Numbered from the stretch's first letter, positions 45,583 through 52,249 are shown. The stretch: 64,000 nt of DNA from Ferrimonas aestuarii (GCF_005116665.1 NZ_SWCJ01000002.1:124001-188000); one strand, 5' to 3'. A program made the numbers and translations. The notes: a model not told the origin generated them from the sequence alone.

Positions 45583-45647
45583 TATTGACACCCAAATGCG
45601 TAAGCGTTTGGTTTTGCCAGAGAGCGAGAGCTTGATGGCATGAAGGT

Positions 45648-45699
45648 AAATCCGTGGACACAAGTCAGTGAATTCACTCGACTCCGGGAGGCGCCTCCA
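45648..45699 (+). repeat. tRNA-Cys 3' fragment, copy 2
   Basis: Same structure as the fragment at 44826, from AAATCCGTGGACACAAG to GGCGCCTCCA. The spacer before it differs from copy 1 at a handful of positions only. Confidence 0.85.
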
Positions 45700-45761
45700 C
45701 TTTTCGACTCGATGTGAACACATTGAGTCACAGTTAAAGTAAAACGCGATAGCGGGTTACT

Positions 45762-45848
45762 GCCCTGGTGGTGAAATTGGTAGACACAAGGGATTTAAAA
45801 TCCCTCGCTGGTAACAGCGTGCCGGTTCAAGTCCGGCCCGGGGCACCA
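45762..45848 (+). tRNA. tRNA-Leu (UAA), copy 2
   Basis: 87 bases, identical to the copy at 44941 with CCA encoded. No terminator directly after it, so the transcript may continue through the tRNA-Gly. Confidence 0.96.
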
Positions 45849-45854
45849 TTTTTA

Positions 45855-45902
45855 GCGACAGTCGCTCAGTGTGGGCATGGAGAGAAGCGCAACCTTACTC
45901 CA
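45855..45902 (+). pseudogene. Degenerate 5' half of tRNA-Gly
   Basis: GCGACAGTCGCTCAGTGTGG followed by an interrupted stretch and AGCGCAACCTT aligns with the 5' half of the intact tRNA-Gly 83 bases downstream (GCGACACTAGCTCAGCTGG ... GAGCGCAACCTTGCC), with insertions. The 3' half is missing. Reads as a decayed duplicate. Confidence 0.55.
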
Positions 45903-45937
45903 ATTACACAGTGATCAGTTGCATACAAAAGATTTAA

Positions 45938-46013
45938 GCGACACTAGCTCAGCTGGTAGAGCGCAACCTTGCCAAGGTTGAGGTCACGAGTTCGAACCTC
46001 GTGTGTCGCTCCA
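45938..46013 (+). tRNA. tRNA-Gly (GCC)
   Basis: 76 bases with encoded CCA. Acceptor GCGACAC pairs with GTGTCGC; anticodon GCC in loop TTGCCAA between CAACC and GGTTG; T arm ACGAG TTCGAAC CTCGT. Same isoacceptor as E. coli glyW, which in enterics lies before cysT rather than after leuZ. Confidence 0.97.
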
Positions 46014-46020
46014 AATTGAA

Positions 46021-46047
46021 AAGCCACCCTAATCGGGTGGCTTTTTT
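46021..46047 (+). terminator. Terminator of second tRNA transcript
   Basis: Stem AAGCCACCC, loop TAATC, GGGTGGCTT followed by TTTT, 8 bases after the tRNA-Gly CCA. Confidence 0.9.
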
Positions 46048-46206
46048 CGTTTAGTCCCCCACATATTATTCGCTCAACGGGTGGCCAATCTCGATCTCAC
46101 TCTGGCCCCTAGACCTGCACTTGGGCAGTAACGCTCTGTTTTGTATAAATATTGAATTTGATTTTCAATGCAGCGTTGCTAACTTTATACAGAATAAGGA
46201 GTGTTT

Positions 46207-46872
46207 ATGATCGCGAAATGGATTCGATGTCATGTTCCCAAAGAACAGATGGCGGGCTTTGCTAAGGCGCAGCGCCATTGGCAGGAGTGCGAGCAACTAG
46301 AGGGTTTTTCAAGCCAACTTGGTGGCTGGAATCAAACTCAGCTAAGAATGGTTCAGGCTCATCTCTTTGCTCAATGGCAAAATCTGGCCGGTTTACAGCA
46401 GTTCATGGCTAGCCACCACGATTCCATCGCTGAGCGTTCACAGCAGATTTGTTACTATCATCAATGCGATGTGGCCTGCTTTAAGTGGCTAATGGCACTG
46501 CCAAGCTACTCCAGCAACAGCGAAACCGTTAAGTTTGATAATGAACCTGGTTTTATGCGAATCGCAGATTGCCAGTTACTGCCGAACCGGCGGCAGCAGT
46601 TTTTAACAATCCAGCGCTCCCTTTGGAATCCAGGGATGGCGGCGGTCAACGGCATGTTAGGCGGCGCGTGCTGGCAATCCTTAGACAATCCCAATCGCGT
46701 TTTGGTGACCAGTTATTGGCGCACCGAAAAGCACCATCGTCAGTATCAGCTGGATCACCTTCCTCAGTTATTGCAGCAAGCCAATGTCAGTGGCTATTTG
46801 GGCGGCATTGCTGGCTATGGCGTTGAGCTAGAGCCAAGTTGGCAGCTCAACGCGGTGGAAACCTCGTTGTGA
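46207..46872 (+). CDS. DUF4937-like / ABM-type domain protein
   Basis: About 222 residues; the N-terminal 100 look like DUF4937, a dimeric alpha-beta-barrel (ABM-type) fold: MIAKWIRCHVPKEQMAGFAKAQRHW, GFSSQLGGWN, and a second similar half from residue 115 (FMRIADCQLLPNRRQQFL, LGGACWQSLDNPNRVLVTSYW). Two ABM-like halves suggest an internal duplication. ABM proteins include small monooxygenases and decarboxylases. ATG 46207 follows AAGGAG by 5 bases. It heads a three-gene unit with the PrnB-like dioxygenase (103 bases later), so it may act on the same metabolite (inference). Confidence 0.65.
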   Translation: MIAKWIRCHVPKEQMAGFAKAQRHWQECEQLEGFSSQLGGWNQTQLRMVQAHLFAQWQNLAGLQQFMASHHDSIAERSQQICYYHQCDVACFKWLMALPSYSSNSETVKFDNEPGFMRIADCQLLPNRRQQFLTIQRSLWNPGMAAVNGMLGGACWQSLDNPNRVLVTSYWRTEKHHRQYQLDHLPQLLQQANVSGYLGGIAGYGVELEPSWQLNAVETSL

Positions 46873-46975
46873 AATCTTTACACCTTACCTAATTTGGCAA
46901 AGCGTGTTCTGGCGTTGAAATGCCACGGTTTTCGTGGTGAGCTGGAATCAGCAACGACCGCCAAGGAGAAGATAG

Positions 46976-48154
46976 GTGAGCCAAAACGTCGCCCAATTTG
47001 ATGCATGGATACGTGATCAATTTAAAGCCTTAAATACCGAACTCGAATCGCTTTATGATCACTGTGAAAACCCGATGCAAATTGCTGATACTGGCAACGA
47101 ACTCAAGCAGCAGTTAAAGCAGGAAGGGGAAAGCCATATTGAAAAGCTCTTGATCGAGGGCAATACCGATCAAGGCTTCGACCGTAACTTTGATCTGCTG
47201 GGAAACATCGGTATGTACATGGCCGCCTGTCGCCGCCATGAGCTTACTGAGCCCAGCCGCGAAACCCGCTCGCCATTAGAAAAAGCGTCGGCCCTGGCAC
47301 TTCAAGTGGGTGCCAGCCTAGGGGTTACCCCGCGCTTTGCAACCAGCCATTTAACCACTCATTGCAAAGCCGTTGATGGCGAGCCTAAGCGTTTCACCTC
47401 CCTAAAGGATGAGGCGCTATTTATCGATTTTAATACTCTGGCCGTGCTTGCGTACAAACGTGCTGCCGACGCCTTGGTGCGCATACTGCCCATGGGCATT
47501 TCCCATCCAGTAGCGCCTTATCTGCTTATGGATGCCACCTCGGCGCTTAAGGACGTGGCACATTGGAACAAAAAGCTATTCGATGAGCTTGATGGCGATG
47601 CCTTCTTTAATCACGTGCGCCCCTATTACAAACCATTTAGGGTAGGGCAGCACGAATATCGAGGTGCCAATGCTGGGGATTTTGCAGGCATCAACGAGAT
47701 TGATATGCTGCTTGGCCTTTGTCAGGCCAACCAATCCTTCTACTCTCAGTTGTTGGTGGATAAGTTCCTCTACATGATGCCGGAAGATCAAGCTCGCCTG
47801 CGGGATGTGATGCGCCGTCAGAGCCTGCTGGATCAAATTCTTGATGGTCTAAACAGCAACCCAGAGGCACCTTGGTTGAAAGAGGTGATTCAAGCCCTGG
47901 TTGAGGCCATCGATGCCCACGGCAATACCGCTCACCAGCACCATGAACAGCTGGTTAAGCGATTTATTGTTGCGCCTTCAATCAAACTTGAGGATAACGA
48001 CAAAACCCACATTACCGCCAGTGGGCCGCCACTTGAGGTATTGCTGCGCTCCCTCAATCGACTGAAAGAGCTGCGTATGGCCGCCAACAACTCCCAGTTG
48101 CCGAGCCGATACCATGACGTTCAGCGCCTCAAATGTTGGTTGGAGTCCCACTAA
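46976..48154 (+). CDS. PrnB/IDO-superfamily haem dioxygenase-like protein (DUF1864)
   Basis: A 392-residue, mostly helical protein resembling the DUF1864/PrnB branch of the tryptophan/indoleamine dioxygenase superfamily. The block YKPFRVGQHEYRGANAGDFAGINEIDMLLGLC is characteristic; His residues in this half are candidates for the proximal haem ligand. PrnB rearranges 7-chlorotryptophan in pyrrolnitrin synthesis, but no halogenase or other prn gene is near, so the substrate differs or is unknown. Start GTG with AAGGAG 8 bases before it. Stop overlaps the next ATG by one base (TAATG). Confidence 0.75.
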   Translation: MSQNVAQFDAWIRDQFKALNTELESLYDHCENPMQIADTGNELKQQLKQEGESHIEKLLIEGNTDQGFDRNFDLLGNIGMYMAACRRHELTEPSRETRSPLEKASALALQVGASLGVTPRFATSHLTTHCKAVDGEPKRFTSLKDEALFIDFNTLAVLAYKRAADALVRILPMGISHPVAPYLLMDATSALKDVAHWNKKLFDELDGDAFFNHVRPYYKPFRVGQHEYRGANAGDFAGINEIDMLLGLCQANQSFYSQLLVDKFLYMMPEDQARLRDVMRRQSLLDQILDGLNSNPEAPWLKEVIQALVEAIDAHGNTAHQHHEQLVKRFIVAPSIKLEDNDKTHITASGPPLEVLLRSLNRLKELRMAANNSQLPSRYHDVQRLKCWLESH

Positions 48155-49275
48155 TGGTTACGCCATCCAGTATCTACTTGCTAAACCACTCTGTGGGCAA
48201 GCCCGTTGACACCGCTTTCAAGGCGATTAATACGCAGTTTGAACATTGGCAACACCAAGTTGAGCCTTGGCCGCTCTGGCTTGAGAGTGTCGATCACTTT
48301 CGATCTCAGTTAGCCCGCTTTATGGGAGGCGAGGCCAGCCAATGGTGTCCGCAAACCAACCTCTCCAGTGCACTGACGAAACTACTGTTTTCGATTCCAA
48401 GGCCCAGTGGCTGCAAAAATCGGCTGTTGCTCAGTGAGGATGATTTTCCATCGATGGTGTTTGTGGCAAAGCAGGCTGAATCCCTAGGGTATCAATTAAC
48501 CTTCATCCCTAAAGGGCTCGATCTGTCTTTGTTTGCTAACTGGGAAGCGTGGATAAAGGAAGACATCGCGTTGGTGTTTATCTCTCATGTGCAGTCAAAT
48601 ACCGGCAGACAATTGCCAGTTAACGCCCTGTGTCAACGCTTTAAGGAAAATGGTACTTACACTATCGTCGACGTGGCTCAGTCAGCAGGCATCTTACCCA
48701 TAGACGTCATGGGCTGGCAGGCAGATGCAGTGATTGGCTCCTGCGTGAAATGGTTAGGTGGTGGCCCAGGCGCTGGTTACCTGTGGCTAAATCCACAGAC
48801 GACATCAGACTGGCTTCCGAAAGATGTGGGTTGGTTTTCCCATGACAATCCGTTTGAGTTTGACCCTCACCATTTTCAGTATCGAGACGATGCTTTGCGT
48901 TTCTGGGGCGGTACGCCGTCGGTGTGGCCCTATACGGTGGCTGCTGCGGCCATCGCCCATTGGCAGCAAGTTGGGGTAGAGCGTATCCGTGCTCATAATC
49001 TCGAACTGCTGGCTTTGCTTCGTAATGCCATGCCTGAGCAATGGTGGGTAAGCCCAGTGGACGCGGCGCGCTGTTCTGGCACTGCCATCATCCATGCTGG
49101 CGCAGTCATGGATGCTTTGGTGGAGGCGTTAGCTCAGGCAAACGTGGCTTTCGACCGCCGTGAATATGGCTTGAGGCTGTCGCCCCACTGGACCAACAGC
49201 AAACAGCAGATTGCCGATTTGGCACAGTGGATAGAGCAAGGCGTTGCAAAACTGGGCGAACAATCGAAATTTTGA
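48154..49275 (+). CDS. Kynureninase-like class V PLP enzyme
   Basis: A 373-residue fold-type I PLP enzyme. Substrate-binding and PLP motifs follow the kynureninase pattern: YLLNHSVGKP, TNLSSALTKLLFSI, VDVAQSAGILPIDV (Asp contacts the PLP nitrogen) and SCVKWLGGGPGAGYLW holding the Schiff-base Lys. Kynureninase cleaves kynurenine to anthranilate and alanine; kynureninase-like relatives vary. Translationally coupled to the PrnB-like gene, so the pair likely performs ring opening then C-C cleavage on an indole-type compound (inference). A tRNA-Cys gene follows 89 bases on. Confidence 0.75.
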   Translation: MVTPSSIYLLNHSVGKPVDTAFKAINTQFEHWQHQVEPWPLWLESVDHFRSQLARFMGGEASQWCPQTNLSSALTKLLFSIPRPSGCKNRLLLSEDDFPSMVFVAKQAESLGYQLTFIPKGLDLSLFANWEAWIKEDIALVFISHVQSNTGRQLPVNALCQRFKENGTYTIVDVAQSAGILPIDVMGWQADAVIGSCVKWLGGGPGAGYLWLNPQTTSDWLPKDVGWFSHDNPFEFDPHHFQYRDDALRFWGGTPSVWPYTVAAAAIAHWQQVGVERIRAHNLELLALLRNAMPEQWWVSPVDAARCSGTAIIHAGAVMDALVEALAQANVAFDRREYGLRLSPHWTNSKQQIADLAQWIEQGVAKLGEQSKF

Positions 49276-49325
49276 TCGCTTAATGGCGAATTGATCTAAT
49301 TTTGTTCGAACAGCCAGTCGGGCTC

Positions 49326-49353
49326 TTGCGATTCTAGCTGGGTTCTCTACAAT
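49326..49353 (+). promoter_or_regulatory. Candidate promoter of third tRNA-Cys
   Basis: TTGCGA, 16-base spacer, TACAAT, 10 bases before the tRNA. It is unlike the promoters of copies 1 and 2, so this copy came without its upstream region. Confidence 0.45.
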
Positions 49354-49363
49354 GCACTGCATC

Positions 49364-49437
49364 GGCGCCTTGGCAGAGTGGCTATGCAGCGGATTGCAAA
49401 TCCGTGGACCTCGGTTCGACTCCGGGAGGCGCCTCCA
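49364..49437 (+). tRNA. tRNA-Cys (GCA), copy 3
   Basis: 74 bases, identical to the other copies, CCA encoded. Located about 3.8 kb from copy 2, past the dioxygenase operon. The matching region begins exactly at the tRNA 5' end. Confidence 0.97.
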
Positions 49438-49500
49438 TATTGATACCCAAATGCGTAAGCGCTTGGTTTTGCCAGAGAGCGATAGCTTGATGGCATAAGG

Positions 49501-49553
49501 CAAATCCGTGGACACAAGTCAGTGAATTCACTCGACTCCGGGAGGCGCCTCCA
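49501..49553 (+). repeat. tRNA-Cys 3' fragment, copy 3
   Basis: Third instance of the fragment, identical in structure to 44826 and 45648, ending GGCGCCTCCA. The unit shared by all three sites therefore runs from the tRNA 5' end to here (about 190 bases). No tRNA-Leu follows in this copy. Confidence 0.85.
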
Positions 49554-49560
49554 TATTCTT

Positions 49561-49590
49561 AAAAAAACCACCTTTACGGTGGTTTTTTTA
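49561..49590 (+). terminator. Terminator after third tRNA-Cys unit
   Basis: A run of seven A then CCACC, loop TTTAC, GGTGG and seven T: a symmetric A/T-flanked stem, able to act in both directions. Confidence 0.9.
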
Positions 49591-50004
49591 TGCCTGCTGT
49601 TTGCATATCGATGTTTGGGAATTGCCAATCCGTTTTGACACCTCTAGGCACTCGATTCATCGAAGCGCTTCGATATTCCTAAAGAATACTCGATACCAAA
49701 GACGGTTAAGTGCCCTTTGCGGTCATTCGTACCGAGCCCGAACAACGTCGTCCTCAGCTTGCCTGGGGACCCAGCGCCTTTGACCCTAAGAGTGAATCCA
49801 CCGAGCAAAAACTGCATCTGTTTCTATATGTGACTTATCCGGCTAGAGAATTCTATGTTTCTGCCTAGGAACGTATGCATTTTGATTTAAGTCATTGTAT
49901 TTATGAGGTATTGGTGTATGTTTGACGAATTTGTTGTGGGTTATGTGGCCGTAGACGGTCACCTTCTGGATTCGGGGTTTATTGCGAATTCGCAGTAATA
50001 CACT
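49591..50004 (+). other. Gap left of cassette array with possible gene remnant
   Basis: About 410 bases. One frame from 49656 reads like protein but is broken by two stops: FIEALRYS, stop, RILDTKDG, stop, then VPFAVIRTEPEQRRPQLAWG onward to a stop at 49868. It may be a decayed gene; I do not recognise it. The right end (49870-50004) is AT-rich with no clear gene. No integrase gene or attI site could be seen. Confidence 0.25.
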
Positions 50005-50026
50005 GTTAGGCATACAGGGAAATTGA

Positions 50027-50551
50027 GTGCGCGATATCTTTGGTCATCATAAGCAAGATTTTAACGAAATTAGGCGTTTGTGCTTGATTTGTCATGGCTT
50101 AGATTTAACAACTAGCAGCCTTTCATTGCCGACATCTCGATTGGTTATGTCTGAAAGTGTCGAAGATACGTTACATAACTTAGTATCAAGCAACCTTCTA
50201 AGCCTAGTAATAGCTATAAGAGTTAACCTTTATCAAAACGTAATTGACCAACCGAATCTAGAGTTACCTGCTTCATCATGGCTATATTATGATGCAAAAT
50301 TAATCGAGAAACCTGCAACACTAAAACAGGTATGCGATAAAATAATCCATGCGGATTCTTTTTCAAAAACAGTGCCTCCCAGCGGGTTATTTGATCCAGA
50401 ATATAAGATTGCTGTTCAATTTAAAGGTGTTGAGTTTAAAAAACACTGGACTCTAAATGTCGTCATAGAGCGTTTTGTAGAGGATATTCTTTCCTTACTT
50501 GATAGTATTGAGCAAAGTATGCCTAACAAGAATTTAAAGCGGGACTGCTAA
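50027..50551 (+). CDS. Cassette 1: hypothetical protein
   Basis: A 174-residue protein of unknown family, starting GTG with CAGGGA about 8 bases upstream (MRDIFGHHKQDFNEIRRLCL). It is predicted largely helical, no signal or membrane segment, and AT-rich in codon use. The last residues (MPNKNLKRDC) are encoded by the 5' part of attC, as often occurs in superintegron cassettes. The N-terminal CLICH pair of Cys is single and unremarkable. Role unknown. Confidence 0.6.
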   Translation: MRDIFGHHKQDFNEIRRLCLICHGLDLTTSSLSLPTSRLVMSESVEDTLHNLVSSNLLSLVIAIRVNLYQNVIDQPNLELPASSWLYYDAKLIEKPATLKQVCDKIIHADSFSKTVPPSGLFDPEYKIAVQFKGVEFKKHWTLNVVIERFVEDILSLLDSIEQSMPNKNLKRDC

Positions 50552-50621
50552 CAGTTTGCTCGGTTTCGCTTCGCTACACATTTTAGCAAACAATTAGCAG
50601 CCCCTTAAATGGGCGTTATGT
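50521..50621 (+). other. attC site of cassette 1 (VCR-like)
   Basis: 5' core GCCTAAC (50521) and 3' core GTTATGT (50615). Inner arms GGGACTGCTAACAGTTTGCT and AGCAAACAATTAGCAGCCCC form a long imperfect stem, and CCCCTTAAATGGGCGTTA closely follows the Vibrio repeat style. About 100 bases. Confidence 0.88.
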
Positions 50622-50651
50622 GATTAATCATCATCATGGAGAATGATTCCA

Positions 50652-51089
50652 GTGAAAGGAAAAGTTAAATGGTTCAGCCCTGAAAAAGGGTACGGTTTTA
50701 TTACATCTGAACTCGGTGATGACCATTATTTTAACGTACAGGATATTATTGGGGCAGACCTTCCTGATAATGGTGACCAAGTGGACTTTGAATCAGCTAA
50801 ATCGGCAAAAGGTTTTCGGGCTAAAAATACTAAAATAATATCGAAAACTCTAAAAGAAGAACGCAGAGACGATAGAATTGAATGTACTAGATGTTCTCGT
50901 AAAATTGTTCCTAGAATAATTACAGATAGAGGGAATTTAGATCATTCAGTATGTCCGTATTGCGGAGCTTGGATTGAAGACTTTTCTATATTGAGAAACC
51001 TTATTAGTGGCATTTTCAAATTGGCGGTTAAATATCCTATACCTGCGCTAGTCATAGTGGTAATTGGTTTAGTTGCTGGCAATTCATAA
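50652..51089 (+). CDS. Cassette 2: cold-shock domain, zinc ribbon, membrane-anchor protein
   Basis: A three-part protein of about 145 residues. Residues 1-60 are a cold-shock (OB) domain: KGKVKWFSPEKGYGFITSE, though the second RNP motif reads DHYFNVQDI instead of the usual DVFVHFS. Then a zinc ribbon, ECTRCSRK ... VCPYCGAW (two Cys-x-x-Cys pairs), and finally one hydrophobic segment (YPIPALVIVVIGLVAG). GTG 50652 gives the family start with GGAG 10 bases before it; ATG 50643 would add three residues but sits one base from that site. Probably binds nucleic acid at the membrane (inference). Confidence 0.75.
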   Translation: MKGKVKWFSPEKGYGFITSELGDDHYFNVQDIIGADLPDNGDQVDFESAKSAKGFRAKNTKIISKTLKEERRDDRIECTRCSRKIVPRIITDRGNLDHSVCPYCGAWIEDFSILRNLISGIFKLAVKYPIPALVIVVIGLVAGNS

Positions 51090-51090
51090 A

Positions 51091-51194
51091 CACATAACAA
51101 GGGTCTTGACGTCGGACAAATTACAGTTGGCTTTTTGTTCGTTTCTCACTTATTTTAGCCAGATGAAATTTGTCGCTTAAAACGGCTTTATAAC
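51091..51194 (+). other. attC site of cassette 2
   Basis: 5' core CACATAAC (51091); arms GACAAATTACAGTTGGCT and AGCCAGATGAAATTTGTC form a stem with a few mismatches. The 3' core reads TTTATAAC where GTTATAAC is expected, so the G at the cleavage position is changed. Confidence 0.75.
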
Positions 51195-51210
51195 TACATG
51201 AGGTAAATTG

Positions 51211-51984
51211 ATGTTCAGTGAGATAGAACAATTCAACAAAAGAACCAGTTCATTGAGAGGGTCTTCTGGTTCATGTGTTAAATCTGCACTATATCATGTA
51301 GAAATGGCTAAAAAGCTAGCCTGCTTAGACCCAGAAATGTCGATATTTAGGTTAATTACAGCTGAGGAAGAAGCGGCGACTGCCATCATATTGATGCTAA
51401 AAGAACATGGCTATGATGGATCAAAGAGATTAAGTAAAAACAATCACCTTCATAAACAGTGTCTGCATACTTATATTTGCTCAGTTTGGGACGCCATTAA
51501 AGGTGATTTGCATTTAATGATACCAGAAATGCCAGAAATGAGATGGACAGAGGTCGATGGGCAACACGCAATTAAGCTCATGTTTAAGATTAATATTGAT
51601 GGTCAATCTTTTGTTGCTGAGCCAAGTTCTCCAATGAACTTTCAAGTGTCGAACAATGAAGAACCACATGATTTTAGTGGTGAAATATTTTCCTTCTTGG
51701 AGGAAAAAGGTTTTAGCGACACCGTGAAACACTTGAAGGAAAATGCCAATTTAAGAAATAAACTTCTATACTCTGACGGGAACAAAATCCCTAACTCTTT
51801 ATCGGATACATCAAACGGTAAGTATGATAAGCTTGCTCGATATTTATTGAGTAAAACAAATGCACTTATTGCAATGTATTACATGACTGCACCATATAAA
51901 AAAGCAAATAAAGCGCATTTTCTACAGCAATCTCTTGATGGATATTTAAAAGTTTTGGACCACGTGAAAGGTAGAAAGTTATAA
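51211..51984 (+). CDS. Cassette 3: hypothetical helical protein, possibly HEPN/AbiV-like
   Basis: A 257-residue soluble protein (start ATG 51211 with GAGG 7 bases before). The segment FRLITAEEEAATAIILMLKEHG followed by LSKNNHLHKQCLHTY has the helical Glu-rich then His-rich layout seen in AbiV/HEPN-type proteins, with a later charged helix (KYDKLARYLLSKTNALIAMYYM). The likeness is weak and no catalytic RxxxxH motif can be asserted. Its stop lies in the attC core. As a cassette gene it may be adaptive, such as phage defence, but that is speculation. Confidence 0.55.
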   Translation: MFSEIEQFNKRTSSLRGSSGSCVKSALYHVEMAKKLACLDPEMSIFRLITAEEEAATAIILMLKEHGYDGSKRLSKNNHLHKQCLHTYICSVWDAIKGDLHLMIPEMPEMRWTEVDGQHAIKLMFKINIDGQSFVAEPSSPMNFQVSNNEEPHDFSGEIFSFLEEKGFSDTVKHLKENANLRNKLLYSDGNKIPNSLSDTSNGKYDKLARYLLSKTNALIAMYYMTAPYKKANKAHFLQQSLDGYLKVLDHVKGRKL

Positions 51985-52034
51985 CAAGTCAATCCAGCCA
52001 AACGCTGACGCTCCGGCTGATTGAAGCGTTACTC
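51979..52034 (+). other. attC site of cassette 3
   Basis: Compact site of about 56 bases: 5' core GTTATAAC, arm TCAATCCAGCC with one extra C relative to GGCTGATTGA, loop region ACGCTGACGCT, 3' core GTTACTC. The extrahelical C is typical of attC recognition. Confidence 0.85.
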
Positions 52035-52112
52035 CAGTCCACCCAATGACCGCTATTGGCCGAAAGCCGCCCATGCTTTTGGCTTTAACATCACCATTTG
52101 GTAGCTCTTATC

Positions 52113-52140
52113 AGTTCAATAGCCAATCGGCTATTGAACT
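52113..52140. repeat. Perfect 12-bp inverted repeat
   Basis: AGTTCAATAGCC, loop AATC, GGCTATTGAACT, within the 215 bases between cassette 3 and the next gene. No T-run on either side. Flanked more loosely by CTTATC and GATAAG. Purpose unknown; possibly the end of a lost element. Confidence 0.6.
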
Positions 52141-52249
52141 GTCGCTACTATGCCGATAAGTTCAGATAAACAGTGAGTTAGGCTCTAGGGATTGCGCCTT
52201 GCAGGTTGACTCACCCACTCTAAATAGCACAAACGCAGAAGGGATCACC

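Larger units (their letters stand above)
50005..52034 (+). mobile_element. Integron cassette array without integrase (CALIN), three cassettes
   Basis: Three consecutive gene cassettes, all on the plus strand, each one gene plus attC. Junctions: G^TTAGGC (50005), G^TTATGTG (50615), T^TTATAAC (51187) and G^TTACTCC (52028). The first bases of each cassette are the reverse complement of its own attC 5' core: TTAGGC with GCCTAAC, TTATGTG with CACATAAC, TTATAAC with GTTATAAC. This is the expected signature of integrase-mediated insertion. The region is clearly AT-richer than its neighbours. No intI lies in the window. Confidence 0.88.

Noticed and set aside
44677..45731. Minus-strand open frames of 76-83 codons across the tRNA region
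   Set aside because: They are the complement of tRNA genes and their trailers; the similar 'proteins' arise because the tRNA units are repeated.
50005..50011. attI site at the left junction of the cassettes
   Set aside because: GTTAGGC is present but no integrase-binding repeats or intI could be seen, so it is treated only as a cassette boundary.
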